DNA of 64,000 nt from Phenylobacterium zucineum HLK1 (GCF_000017265.1 NC_011144.1:124001-188000); one strand, 5' to 3'; positions 29,457 to 38,893 are shown, counted from the stretch's first letter. The notes: generated by a model not told the origin, from the letters alone. A program made the numbers and translations.

Positions 29457-29484
29457 GCCGCATCGCGAGTGCGGCCCCTCTTTC
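29452..29484 (+). terminator. Rho-independent terminator of the sucCDAB operon
   Basis: GAGGGGCCGCA (29452-29462) pairs perfectly with TGCGGCCCCTC (29470-29480) around a 7-base loop, followed by TTT. Confidence 0.85.
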
Positions 29485-29527
29485 GTCCTGAAGGGCCGGC
29501 TCAGCCTCTCATCAGCCCTGCTTCATC

Positions 29528-30598
29528 CTAAGCCGCCCGCATTGGCGCGGGACCCACGTACACCGACTGCGGGCGGATCAGCCGGCCCCCGGCCAGCTGT
29601 TCGCGGGCGTGGGCCAGCCAGCCGGCCGTCCGGCCCATGGCGAAGACGCAGGTGAAGGCCGCCGGCGGGAAGCCGAGCCCCTCCAGCAGGAGGGCGGTGT
29701 AGAACTCGACGTTGGTGTCCAGCGGCCGGTCCGGCTTCTTCTCGCGCAGGATCGCGAGCGCCGCCGCCTCGACCGCCTCGGCGAACTCCAGCCGCCCCTG
29801 CCGGGCGTCCAGCCACTTCACCGCCCGCTTCAGCGCATCGGCCCGCGGGTCGCGCACCCGATAGATCCGGTGGCCGAAGCCCATCAGCCGCTCGCCCCGG
29901 CCGAGCGCCGCCTCGATCCAGGCGCGGGCGTTCGAGGGCTCGCCGATGGCGTCCAGCATCTCGATCACCGGCCCCGGCGCGCCGCCGTGCAGCGGGCCCT
30001 TCAGGGCGCTGATCCCGGCCAGGACCGCGCTGGTCAGGCCGGCGCGGGTCGAGGCCACCACCCGCGCGGCGAAGGTGGAGGCGTTCAGCCCGTGGTCGCT
30101 GACGGTCACGAGATAGGCGTCCAGCGCGTCGGCCTCGGCCTTCGACGGCGCCGCGCCGCGCAGCATCCGCAGCGTATCGGCCGCATGGGACAGGCCCGGG
30201 TCGGGCTCCACGGGCGCCTCTCCGGCCTGCGCGCGCACCACCGCGGCGGTGAACACCGAAGGCGCCGCCAGCAGCCGCAGCGCGGTGGCGGTGTCGTCGC
30301 CGTCCGGCAGCCGGGCCATGAGCGCCCGCACGGCCTCGACCGGCGTGCGGTCGAGGAGACCGGTGTCGAGGGCCGCCACCTCGGCGAACACCTCCGACCG
30401 CGCCCAGCCCAGGGCGCCGGCCAGGTCGGCCGGCAGGTCGTAGAAGCCCTCGAACAGCAGGGCGATCAGATCCTCGAACCGCGTCCGCCCCGCCAGCTCG
30501 TCCAGCGAGCGGCCGCGGATGATCAGCCGGCCGGCTTGGCCGTCCACCTCCGACAGCACGGTGCGCGCCGCGACCACGCCTTCAAGTCCGTCCGACAT
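29528..30598 (-). CDS. Citrate synthase/methylcitrate synthase family protein
   Basis: Citrate-synthase-fold enzyme of 356 residues, short like the bacterial type that lacks the N-terminal extension. SDHGLNASTFAARVVAST, LKGPLHGGAPG (first catalytic His), GFGHRIYRVRDPRA (second His) and the final RPQSVYVG arginine are present. The position of the catalytic aspartate reads NVEFYTALLL, with Glu at residue 298. Start at MSDGLEGVV (30598); an ATG 12 bases earlier is possible. Divergent from a second citrate synthase fused to a DNA-binding domain, which shares the control region. Confidence 0.9.
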   Translation of the reverse strand: MSDGLEGVVAARTVLSEVDGQAGRLIIRGRSLDELAGRTRFEDLIALLFEGFYDLPADLAGALGWARSEVFAEVAALDTGLLDRTPVEAVRALMARLPDGDDTATALRLLAAPSVFTAAVVRAQAGEAPVEPDPGLSHAADTLRMLRGAAPSKAEADALDAYLVTVSDHGLNASTFAARVVASTRAGLTSAVLAGISALKGPLHGGAPGPVIEMLDAIGEPSNARAWIEAALGRGERLMGFGHRIYRVRDPRADALKRAVKWLDARQGRLEFAEAVEAAALAILREKKPDRPLDTNVEFYTALLLEGLGFPPAAFTCVFAMGRTAGWLAHAREQLAGGRLIRPQSVYVGPAPMRAA

Positions 30599-30657
30599 AT
30601 CGGCCTCCATTGCTCTTGTCGGACGGGAGATTTGCCTCCAGGCTCCTGTCGTCAATC

Positions 30658-30674
30658 TTGATCAATATGATCAA
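30658..30674. promoter_or_regulatory. Perfect 17-bp palindromic operator candidate
   Basis: TTGATCA-ATA-TGATCAA is a perfect 7-bp dyad, six bases before the start of the HTH-citrate synthase and 60 bases upstream of the divergent citrate synthase. It is the most AT-rich stretch of this region. The HTH-containing neighbour is the obvious candidate to bind it and repress both genes. Confidence 0.6.
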
Positions 30675-30679
30675 TATAA

Positions 30680-31843
30680 ATGCCTCAGCGCGACTGGATT
30701 TCCGCCGAAGACGCCCTCGCCCGCCTCGGGGTGCGGCCGCAGACGCTCTACGCCTATGTCAGCCGCGGCCGGGTGCAGGTGCGGCCCGACCCCGGCGACT
30801 CGCGGCGCAGCCTCTATCGCGCGGCCGACATCGCGAACCTCGCCGAGCGCAAGTCCCGCAGCCGCAAGGCCGCCGACGTCGCCGCCGGCGCGATCAGCTG
30901 GGGCGAGCCGGTGCTGGCTTCCGCGATCACCACCGTTTCGGGCGGGCGGCTCTACTACCGCGGCCGGGACGCCATCCGCCTGGCCGAGACCGAGACCCTG
31001 GAGGCGGTCGCGCGCCTGCTGCGCGGCGGCCACGGCGCGGCCCTGAAACGCACCGACCGGCCCGAGCCGCCGCAGGGGCCCGACCTGCGCGCGCGGGCGT
31101 TCCTGGCGCTCGCCGCCCGGGCCGCGTCCGATCCGCCGGCCCGCGGCCGCGCGCCCCTGGTGCTGGCGGTCGAGGCGGCCACCCTGCTGGACGTGCTGAC
31201 CGACGCCGTCGCCGGCCAGGTCGGCGGCGGGGCGATCCACAACCGCCTGGCCCTGGCCTGGGGGCAGGGGCCCGGCGGGCCGGGGGCGGACCTGATCCGG
31301 CGCATCCTGGTGCTGGTCGCCGACCATGAGCTGAACGCCTCGGCCTTCGCGGCGCGGGTGGCGGGCTCGACAGGGGCCTCGCTCTCGTCCGCCGCCCTCG
31401 CGGGTCTGGCCACGCTGTCGGGTCCGCGGCATGGCGGGGCGACGGCGGCCGTGCGGACCTTCGTGGCCGAGGCGGCGCAAGGCGGGCCGGCGGAGGCCAT
31501 CGCCCGCCGCCTGGCCGAGGATCGGGCGCTGCCGGGCTTCGGCCATCCGCTCTATCCGGACGGCGATCCGCGCGCGGCGGCCCTGCTGGACCGGTTCGAG
31601 CCGCCGCCGGCGCTCGCCGCGCTCCAGCGGTCCGTGATGGAGGTCGCGGGCCAGGCGCCGAACGTCGACTTCGCCCTGCTGGCCGCCTGCGAGGCGCTGC
31701 GGCTGCCGAAGGACGCGCCCTTCGCCCTGTTCGCGGTCGCCCGCTGCGCCGGCTGGATCGCCCACGCCATCGAGCAGGGCCAGACCGACGCCCTCATCCG
31801 CCCGCGGGCCCGCTACGTGGGCCCGGAGCCTGAGCTGGTGTGA
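30680..31843 (+). CDS. Citrate synthase-family protein with N-terminal helix-turn-helix (putative metabolite-sensing regulator)
   Basis: A 387-residue protein. Residues ~5-50 (DWISAEDALARLGVRPQTLYAYVSRGRV ... RRSLYRAADIANLAERK) form an excisionase/MerR-like winged helix. From ~70 on comes a citrate synthase fold with LSGPRHGGA (His250), GFGHPLYPDGDPRA (His289), NVDF (Asp330) and RPRARYVGP. All three catalytic positions are therefore kept, so it may bind oxaloacetate or acyl-CoA or be an active enzyme. A perfect dyad (30658-30674) lies just before its start, and a divergent citrate synthase lies beyond. Autoregulation is inferred. Confidence 0.88.
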   Translation: MPQRDWISAEDALARLGVRPQTLYAYVSRGRVQVRPDPGDSRRSLYRAADIANLAERKSRSRKAADVAAGAISWGEPVLASAITTVSGGRLYYRGRDAIRLAETETLEAVARLLRGGHGAALKRTDRPEPPQGPDLRARAFLALAARAASDPPARGRAPLVLAVEAATLLDVLTDAVAGQVGGGAIHNRLALAWGQGPGGPGADLIRRILVLVADHELNASAFAARVAGSTGASLSSAALAGLATLSGPRHGGATAAVRTFVAEAAQGGPAEAIARRLAEDRALPGFGHPLYPDGDPRAAALLDRFEPPPALAALQRSVMEVAGQAPNVDFALLAACEALRLPKDAPFALFAVARCAGWIAHAIEQGQTDALIRPRARYVGPEPELV

Positions 31844-31845
31844 CG

Positions 31846-31872
31846 TCCTCCCCCTCCTCCTGAGGGGGAGGA
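31846..31872. terminator. Symmetric hairpin between convergent citrate synthase-like gene and gltB
   Basis: TCCTCCCCCTC (31846-31856) pairs with GAGGGGGAGGA (31862-31872), an 11-bp perfect stem with a CTCCT loop. There is no T-run, so it may be a weak bidirectional terminator or a small repeat. Confidence 0.5.
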
Positions 31873-31881
31873 GTCCTGGCT

Positions 31882-34800
31882 CTAGGCCCGCCTATGCACG
31901 ACCTCCTCGGCCTCCAGGGCATGGTCGAGGCGGCCGACCATCTCCTTGGGGCAGACCTGCCAGAAGCGGCCGAGGGCCTCGTCCCAGTTGCGCAGCAGGT
32001 CCTGGGCCAGGGCCGAGCCGGTCTCGCGGGCGTGCTCCTCGATCAGGTCCTTCAGCACGCCCTGCCAGTGGGCGCTGGCGACCCGGCAGGTGACCACGCT
32101 CTCGGCGTTGAGGGAGGCGTGGAAGTCGCCGGCGTCGTCCAGCACGAAGGCCATGCCGCCGGTCATGCCGGCCGCGAAGTTGAAGCCCACGGGCCCAAGG
32201 ATCACGGCCGTGCCGCCGGTCATGTATTCCAGCCCGTTGGCGCCGCAGCCCTCGACGACGGTCGTCGCCCCCGAGTTGCGCACCGCGAAGCGCTCGCCGG
32301 CCAGGCCCGCGGCGAACAGCCGGCCCGAGGTCGCGCCGTAGAGCACGGTGTTGCCGATGATCGCGTTGCGCCGGGCGTCGGGCGCCAGATGCGGCGAGGG
32401 CTTCACCACGATGGTCGCCCCCGACAGGCCCTTGCCGACGTAGTCATTGGCCTCGCCGGTCACCTCCAGCCGCAGCCCCTGGACCGCGAAGGCTCCCAGG
32501 CTCTGGCCGGCCGAGCCCTTGAGCTGGACCGTCAGGTGGCCGGGCGCCAGGCCGTCCATGCCGTACTTGCGCACGATCATCGACGAGGTGCGGGTGCCGA
32601 TGGCCCGGGCGGTGTTGGCCACGGTGTAGGTGAGCTGCATCTTCTCGCCGCGGTCGAACACCGGGGCGGCGTCGCGGACGATCTGGGCGTCGAGGGTGTC
32701 GGGCACCTCGTTGCGGCCGACGATGGTGCAATAGGGCTTGTTCGCACCCGGGTCGGCCTTCACCAGCAGCGGGTTGAGGTCGAGGTCGTCCAGGTGCTCG
32801 CCGCCGCGCGAGACCTGCATCAGCAGGTCGGTGCGGCCGACGATCTCCTGCAGCGAGCGGGCCCCGATCGAGGCCAGGATCTCGCGCACCTCCTCGGCGA
32901 TGAAGGTGAAGAGGTTGATCACCTTCTCGGGCGTGCCGGTGAACTTGGCGCGGAGGGCCTCGTCCTGGGTGCAGACCCCCACCGGGCAGGTGTTGGAGTG
33001 GCACTGGCGCACCATGATGCAGCCCATGGCGATCAGGCTGGCGGTGCCGATGCCGAACTCCTCGGCCCCCAGCATGGCCGCGATCACCACGTCCCGGCCC
33101 GAGCGGATGCCGCCGTCGGTGCGCAGGCGCACGAAGTGGCGCAGGTTGTTCAGGGTCAGGACCTGGTGCGCCTCGGACAGGCCCATTTCCCACGGGCCCC
33201 CGGCGTACTTGATCGAGGTCTGGGGCGAGGCGCCGGTGCCGCCGACGTTGCCCGAGATCAGGATGATGTCCGCCTTGGCCTTGGCCACGCCCGCCGCGAT
33301 CGCGCCGATGCCGGTCATGGCGACCAGCTTCACGGTCACCCGGGCGTCGGGGTTGATCTGCTTCAGATCGTAGATGAGCTGGGCCAGGTCCTCGATCGAA
33401 TAGATGTCGTGGTGCGGCGGCGGGCTGATCAGCATCACCCCGGGGGTGGCGTGCCGCAGCCGGGCGATCATCTCGGTGACCTTGAAGCCGGGCAGCTGGC
33501 CGCCCTCGCCGGGCTTGGCGCCCTGGCTCACCTTGATCTCGATCTCGCGGCACTGGTTCAGGTACTCGGCGGTGACGCCGAACCGGCCCGAGGCGATCTG
33601 CTTGACCGCCGAGTTGGGGTTGTCGCCGTTCGGCAGGGGCTTGTAGCGCGCCCGGTCCTCGCCGCCCTCGCCCGAGACCGACTTCGCGCCGATGCGGTTC
33701 ATGGCGATGTTCAGCGCGCCATGGGCTTCGGGGCTCAGCGCCCCCAGGCTCATGCCCGGCGTGACGAAGCGCTTGCGGATCTCGTTGACGCTCTCGACCT
33801 CGTCGATGTCCACCGGCCGGCCCTCGGCCCGCCACTCCAGCAGGTCGCGCAGCTGGATCTGCGGCATCGCCCGCATGGCCTCGGAGTAGCGCTTGTAGAG
33901 CTGGTAGTCGCCGCGGTCGCAGGCGCTCTGGAGGGTGTGGATCGAGCGCGCCTCGAAGGCGTGCGCCTCGCCCGCGCGCCGCGACTTGTAGAAGCCGCCG
34001 ACCGGCAGGGAGAGGGCCGCGGGGTTCCAGGCGCGGCGGTGCAGGTCGACCGCCTTGGCCTCCAGGCCGGCCAGGCCGATGCCGGAGATGCGCGAGGGCA
34101 TGCCCGGGAAGAACTCGGCCACGAGCGAGCGCGACAGGCCGACGGCCTCGAAGTTGTAGCCGCCGCGGTACGAGGAGATGACGCTGATCCCCATCTTGGA
34201 GATGATCTTCAGGAGGCCGCCCTCGATGGCCTTCTTGTGGTTCAGGCACAGCTCGCGCAGCGACAGCTCGCCTGTCAGGCCGCGCTCCTGGCGGTCGAGG
34301 AAGCTCTCCTGGGCGAGGTAGGCGTTCACCGCCGTCGCGCCGACGCCGACCAGCACCGCGAAGTAGTGGGTGTCGAGGCACTCCGCCGAGCGCACGATGA
34401 TCGAGACGTAGCTGCGCAGGCCCTTGGCGACGAGCCAGGCGTGGACGCCGCCGGTGGCCAGGATCATCGGCAGGGCGACCCGTTCGGGACCGGTCGCGGT
34501 GTCGGTCAGCACGATGGTCGAGCAGCCGCGCAGGGCGGCCTCCTCGGCCTCGGCGCGGATGCGGTCGAGGTTGGCCCGCAGGGCCTCGCCCGACCGGGCG
34601 TCCTCGCCGGGGATCGGCATGGTGCAGTCGATCTCGGCGATGTTCTTCTCGCCGATGACCCCGACCACGCGCTCGTACATGCCGTTGGTCAGCACGGGCG
34701 AGTTCAGCACGAACACGTCCGTCTGGGTCTCGTCCTCGGCCAGGACGTTGCCCAGGTTCTTGAAGCGGGTCTTCAGGCTCATCACCGCCGTCTCGCGCAG

Positions 34801-36426
34801 CGAGTCGATCGGCGGGTTGGTCACCTGGCTGAAGTTCTGCCGGAAGAAGTGCGACAGCGGCCGGTATTCGTTCGACAGCACGGCCAGCGGCGTGTCGTCG
34901 CCCATCGAGCCCACCGCCTCCTTGGCCTCCTCGACCATGGGGGCCAGGACCAGCTCCAGGTCCTCCAGCGTCATGCCGGCGGCGGCCTGGCGGCGCACCA
35001 GCTCCTCGCGCGGGAACATCCGCGCCTCGGGGCCGGGGCCGATCTTCTCCTCCAGCTCGACCATGTTGCCGAGCCAGCGGTCGTAGGGATGCTGGCCGGC
35101 GAGGCGGTCGATGATCGCCTCCTCGGCGTAGAGGCGGCCCTCGGTCAGGTCCACGGCCAGCATGCGGCCGGGCTGGATGTGCGCCTTGCGCACGATGCGG
35201 GCCTCGTCGACGCGGCACATGCCGGCCTCGGAGCCGACGATCAGCAGGCCGTCCCGCGTCTCGGCCACGCGCAGCGGGCGCAGGCCGTTGCGGTCCTTGC
35301 CGGCCACGACCCAGCGGCCGTCGGTGGCGCAGACGGCGGCCGGGCCGTCCCACGGCTCCATCACCGCGTTGCAGTAGGCGTAGAGCGCCCGGTGCGAGGC
35401 CTTCATCTGCTCGTCGGTGCGGGTGTTCCACGCCTCGGGGATCAGCAGGGTCTTGGCCATCGGCGCGTCGCGGCCCGCGCGCACCAGCACCTCGAAGGTG
35501 TTGTCGAGGGCCGAGCTGTCCGAGCTGCCCGGCTGGATCACCGGCTTGATGTCGTCCTGGTAGTCGCCGAACGCCGAGGCCGCCATGCGGATCTCGTGCG
35601 ACTTCATCCAGTTGGTGTTGCCCTTCAGCGTGTTGATCTCGCCGTTGTGGGCCAGCATCCGGAACGGCTGGGCCAGCCGCCACTCGGGGAAGGTGTTGGT
35701 CGAGTAGCGCTGGTGGAAGATCGCCACCGCGGCCATGAACCGCGGGTCCTTCAGGTCGGGGTAGAAGGTGTCGATGTGCTCGGCGAGGAACATCCCCTTG
35801 TAGATCAGGGACCGCGAGGACAGCGAGCAGATGTAGAAGTGCTGGATGTTGGCCTGCGCCACGCGCTTCTCGATCCGCTTGCGGCACAGGAAGAGGGCGC
35901 GCTCCAGCGCCTCGCCCTCCAGGCCCAGGGGCGGCGAGAGCATGATCTGCTCGATCTCGGGGCGGGTGGCGTTGGCCTTCTCGCCGATCACCGAGGTGTC
36001 GGTCGGCACCTGGCGCCAGCCGTAGATGTAGAAGCCGAAGCGCAGGGCCTCGCTCTCGACGATCGTCCGGGCCGCTTCCTGGGCGGCGAGGTCGGTGCGC
36101 GGCAGGAACACCTGGCCGACGGCGATGGGGCCGGGGCGCACCTTGTGGCCGATCGCCTCCACGTGGGCGGCGAAGAAGTCCTGCGGGACCGACACCAGCA
36201 CGCCGGCGCCGTCGCCGGTCTTGCCGTCGGCGTCCACGGCGCCGCGGTGCCAGACGGCCTTCAGGGCGCGGATCGCCAGCTCCACCACCTCGCGGCGCGG
36301 CTTGCCGTCGATGGCGCAGACGAGGCCCACGCCGCAGGCGTCGTGCTGGGCGGTGATGTCGTAGCCGCCGTTGGCCTCCAGGAGGCGCTGCCGATCGGTC
36401 TCGTAGCGGGTCAGGATGTCGGTCAT
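31882..36426 (-). CDS. gltB: Glutamate synthase (NADPH) large subunit
   Basis: GOGAT alpha subunit, 1514 residues, which makes glutamate from glutamine and 2-oxoglutarate. The N-terminal class II amidotransferase domain starts after a short propeptide (MTDILTRYETDRQRLLEANGGYDITAQHDA) with the catalytic Cys in DACGVGLV. Then come the central domain, the FMN/3Fe-4S synthase domain (VCTQDEALRAKF and MGCIMVRQCHSNTCPVG cysteines; GEGGEDRARY loop) and the C-terminal beta-helix (GSAGQSLGAF). The start at 36426 is five bases after the gltD stop, so the operon is gltD-gltB. Confidence 0.98.
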   Translation of the reverse strand: MTDILTRYETDRQRLLEANGGYDITAQHDACGVGLVCAIDGKPRREVVELAIRALKAVWHRGAVDADGKTGDGAGVLVSVPQDFFAAHVEAIGHKVRPGPIAVGQVFLPRTDLAAQEAARTIVESEALRFGFYIYGWRQVPTDTSVIGEKANATRPEIEQIMLSPPLGLEGEALERALFLCRKRIEKRVAQANIQHFYICSLSSRSLIYKGMFLAEHIDTFYPDLKDPRFMAAVAIFHQRYSTNTFPEWRLAQPFRMLAHNGEINTLKGNTNWMKSHEIRMAASAFGDYQDDIKPVIQPGSSDSSALDNTFEVLVRAGRDAPMAKTLLIPEAWNTRTDEQMKASHRALYAYCNAVMEPWDGPAAVCATDGRWVVAGKDRNGLRPLRVAETRDGLLIVGSEAGMCRVDEARIVRKAHIQPGRMLAVDLTEGRLYAEEAIIDRLAGQHPYDRWLGNMVELEEKIGPGPEARMFPREELVRRQAAAGMTLEDLELVLAPMVEEAKEAVGSMGDDTPLAVLSNEYRPLSHFFRQNFSQVTNPPIDSLRETAVMSLKTRFKNLGNVLAEDETQTDVFVLNSPVLTNGMYERVVGVIGEKNIAEIDCTMPIPGEDARSGEALRANLDRIRAEAEEAALRGCSTIVLTDTATGPERVALPMILATGGVHAWLVAKGLRSYVSIIVRSAECLDTHYFAVLVGVGATAVNAYLAQESFLDRQERGLTGELSLRELCLNHKKAIEGGLLKIISKMGISVISSYRGGYNFEAVGLSRSLVAEFFPGMPSRISGIGLAGLEAKAVDLHRRAWNPAALSLPVGGFYKSRRAGEAHAFEARSIHTLQSACDRGDYQLYKRYSEAMRAMPQIQLRDLLEWRAEGRPVDIDEVESVNEIRKRFVTPGMSLGALSPEAHGALNIAMNRIGAKSVSGEGGEDRARYKPLPNGDNPNSAVKQIASGRFGVTAEYLNQCREIEIKVSQGAKPGEGGQLPGFKVTEMIARLRHATPGVMLISPPPHHDIYSIEDLAQLIYDLKQINPDARVTVKLVAMTGIGAIAAGVAKAKADIILISGNVGGTGASPQTSIKYAGGPWEMGLSEAHQVLTLNNLRHFVRLRTDGGIRSGRDVVIAAMLGAEEFGIGTASLIAMGCIMVRQCHSNTCPVGVCTQDEALRAKFTGTPEKVINLFTFIAEEVREILASIGARSLQEIVGRTDLLMQVSRGGEHLDDLDLNPLLVKADPGANKPYCTIVGRNEVPDTLDAQIVRDAAPVFDRGEKMQLTYTVANTARAIGTRTSSMIVRKYGMDGLAPGHLTVQLKGSAGQSLGAFAVQGLRLEVTGEANDYVGKGLSGATIVVKPSPHLAPDARRNAIIGNTVLYGATSGRLFAAGLAGERFAVRNSGATTVVEGCGANGLEYMTGGTAVILGPVGFNFAAGMTGGMAFVLDDAGDFHASLNAESVVTCRVASAHWQGVLKDLIEEHARETGSALAQDLLRNWDEALGRFWQVCPKEMVGRLDHALEAEEVVHRRA

Positions 36427-36431
36427 CGGCG

Positions 36432-37868
36432 TCACTCCGCCGCCATCAGGGCGGCCCCAGCGTGGGCGGTCAGGTAGCGGTGCATGGCCTCGGCGGCGTC
36501 GCGTCCGTCGCGGATCGCCCACACCACCAGGCTGGCGCCGCGGACGACGTCGCCGGCGGCGAACACGCCGGGGATCGAGGTCATCATCGAGCGCAGGTCG
36601 GTCTTCAGGGTGCCCCAGCGGGTCACCGACAGGCCGTCGGCTTTGAGGGTGGCGGGCAGGTCCTCGGGGTCGAAGCCCAGCGCCTTGATGACCATCTCGG
36701 CCTGCAGTTCGAAGTCGGCGCCCTCGATCTCCTCCGGGCTCTGTCGGCCCGAGGCGTCGGGCGGGCCAAGGCGCATGCGCGCGGCGCGCACGCCGGCGGC
36801 CTGCAGGGCCTCGCCGGTGATCGCCTTGGGGGCGGCCAGCCATTCGAAGACCACGCCCTCCTCCTCGGCGTGGCCCACCTCCCGGGCCGAGCCCGGCATG
36901 TTGGCCCGGTCGCGGCGGTAGAGGCAGGTCACCGAGGCGGCGTCCTGGCGGATGGCGGTGCGCACGCAGTCCATGGCCGTGTCGCCGCCGCCGACCACGA
37001 CGACGTGCTTGCCCGCGGCGTTGAGGCGGGGCTCGACCGCCCCGTCGCCGAGCTGCTCGCGGTTGGAGGCGATCAGGTACTCGAGCGCGGGCACGACGCC
37101 CTCCGAGCCGGCGCCGGGCACGGTCAGGTCGCGGGCCGCATAGACGCCGGTCGCCAGCAGCACCCCGTCGTGGCGCTCGCGCAGCTCGGCCAGGGTGGCG
37201 TCGCGGCCGACCTCGAAGCCCAGCCGGAACTCGATGCCGCCCTTGGCCAGCCGCGCCGTGCGGCGCTCGACGACGTCCTTCTCCAGCTTGAAGCCGGGAA
37301 TACCGTAGATCAGCAGACCGCCGGCGCGGTCGTGCCGGTCGTAGACGGTGACGGCGTAGCCCATCTCGCGCAGGCGCTCGGCGGCGGCCAGGCCCGCGGG
37401 GCCCGCGCCGACGATCCCCACCGACTGGCCGCGGTCGGCGCCGGGGACCAGCGGCTTGACCCAGCCCATCTCCCAGGCCTTGTCGGTCAGGTAGCGTTCG
37501 ACCGCGCCGATGGTGACGGTGCCGTGGCCCGACTGCTCGATGACGCAGTTGCCCTCGCACAGGCGGTCCTGCGGGCAGATGCGGCCGCAGATCTCAGGCA
37601 TGGAGTTGGTGGCCTGCGACAGCGCATAGGCCTCCTCGAGCCGGCCCTCGGCGGTCATCCGCAGCCAGTCGGGGATGTTGTTGTGCAGCGGACAGTGGGT
37701 CTGACAGAACGGCACGCCGCACTGCGAGCAGCGCGAGGCCTGCTCGGCGGCCTTGGCGTCGATGAAGTCCTTGTAGATCTCGTGGAAGTCGTGCGAGCGC
37801 GCCATGGCCGGCCGCTTCTCGGGCGTCGCGCGCGGCGTCGTCGTGAACTTCAGCATCTTCTCGGCCAT
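36432..37868 (-). CDS. gltD: Glutamate synthase (NADPH) small subunit
   Basis: GOGAT beta subunit of 478 residues that passes electrons from NADPH through FAD to GltB. The N-terminal ferredoxin-like cysteines CSQCGVPFCQTHCPLHN and CGRICPQDRLCEGNC bind 4Fe-4S clusters. GIVGAGPAGLAAAERL is the FAD site and VVVGGGDTAMDCVRTA the NADPH site. ATG 37868 is preceded by GGGAGGAGG. It is first in the gltD-gltB operon, and the 217-base region 37869-38085 carries the promoter. No NtrC or sigma-54 box was evident by eye. Confidence 0.97.
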   Translation of the reverse strand: MAEKMLKFTTTPRATPEKRPAMARSHDFHEIYKDFIDAKAAEQASRCSQCGVPFCQTHCPLHNNIPDWLRMTAEGRLEEAYALSQATNSMPEICGRICPQDRLCEGNCVIEQSGHGTVTIGAVERYLTDKAWEMGWVKPLVPGADRGQSVGIVGAGPAGLAAAERLREMGYAVTVYDRHDRAGGLLIYGIPGFKLEKDVVERRTARLAKGGIEFRLGFEVGRDATLAELRERHDGVLLATGVYAARDLTVPGAGSEGVVPALEYLIASNREQLGDGAVEPRLNAAGKHVVVVGGGDTAMDCVRTAIRQDAASVTCLYRRDRANMPGSAREVGHAEEEGVVFEWLAAPKAITGEALQAAGVRAARMRLGPPDASGRQSPEEIEGADFELQAEMVIKALGFDPEDLPATLKADGLSVTRWGTLKTDLRSMMTSIPGVFAAGDVVRGASLVVWAIRDGRDAAEAMHRYLTAHAGAALMAAE

Positions 37869-38085
37869 GGGGGCGCCTCCTCCCGGTTGGCCGCGCATTT
37901 AAGGGGCGGCGCCGTGGCGGGAAAGATGATCATACAAAAACGGGACTATCAGAATCGTTCTGGGCTGCTCCATCAGTGCTGCTGCGAGCGCCTCTCGAAA
38001 ATTAGTCCAATTTTGAGATGAACCGCTTCTTCACCATAGTGCCGCCCTCTTCACCCCCTTCATCCCTGTTCACGCGGAGCCGCCG

Positions 38086-38886
38086 ATGCCCGATTGGGTC
38101 CTGGCCATCATCCTGGGCGTCGTCGAAGGCCTGACCGAATTCATCCCGGTCTCGTCCACCGGGCACATCCTGCTGCTCGGCCACTTCCTGGGCTTCCACT
38201 CGACCGGCAAGGTGTTCGAGGTGATGATCCAGCTGGGCGCGATCCTGGCGGTGATCAGCGTCTACTTCGGCCGGCTCTGGTCGGTGGCGACCCACCTGCA
38301 CACGGACCCGGCCGCGCGGCGCTTCGTGGCCTCGATCGTGCTGGCCTTCCTGCCGGCGGGCTTCGCGGGCTTCCTGCTGCACGACTACATCAAGGCGGTG
38401 CTGTTCGAGACGCCCGCGGTGATCTGCGTCAGCCTGATCCTGGGCGGCTTCGCACTGCTGGCGGTGGACCGGATCCAGCGCGAGCCGGTCTACACGGACG
38501 CCGGCGCCTTCCCGCTGAAGACCGCCTTCATCATCGGCCTGTTCCAGTGCCTGGCCCTGATCCCCGGCGTCTCGCGGTCGGGCGCGACCGTGGCGGGCGC
38601 CCTCCTGATGCGCTGCGACAAGCGCTCGGCGGCCGAGTTCTCGTTCTTCCTGGCCATGCCCACCATGGCGGGCGCGTTCACCGTCGACCTCGCCAAGAAC
38701 TACAAGCTGCTCAGCGCCGACGACGCCGGCATCATCGCCCTGGGCTTCGTCTGCGCCCTGGTCGCGGCGATCATCACCGTGCGCAAGGTGGTCGACTTCG
38801 TGGGCCGCCACGGCTTCGCGCCCTTCGCCTGGTGGCGGATCGCGGTCGGCGCCCTGGGCCTGCTGGGCCTGGCGTTTATCGGCTAG
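38086..38886 (+). CDS. uppP: Undecaprenyl-diphosphatase (bacitracin resistance protein type)
   Basis: Integral membrane phosphatase that recycles C55-PP to C55-P for peptidoglycan and O-antigen synthesis. Length 266 residues, about eight helices. Diagnostic motifs are EGLTEFIPVSSTGH (residues ~14-27) and PGVSRSGATV (~164-173). It is divergent from gltD. It ends seven bases before the convergent NDUFA9-like gene, so the two transcripts must overlap or share termination. Confidence 0.97.
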   Translation: MPDWVLAIILGVVEGLTEFIPVSSTGHILLLGHFLGFHSTGKVFEVMIQLGAILAVISVYFGRLWSVATHLHTDPAARRFVASIVLAFLPAGFAGFLLHDYIKAVLFETPAVICVSLILGGFALLAVDRIQREPVYTDAGAFPLKTAFIIGLFQCLALIPGVSRSGATVAGALLMRCDKRSAAEFSFFLAMPTMAGAFTVDLAKNYKLLSADDAGIIALGFVCALVAAIITVRKVVDFVGRHGFAPFAWWRIAVGALGLLGLAFIG

Positions 38887-38893
38887 CGGATCG

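Noticed and set aside
31894-36477. Open frame of about 1,500 codons on the plus strand opposite gltB
   Set aside because: Antisense artefact of high GC codon bias; the sequence is low-complexity and gltB accounts for the whole region.
36426-37560. Upstream in-frame extension of gltB
   Set aside because: It lies inside gltD in another frame; the GltB propeptide and catalytic Cys start at 36426.
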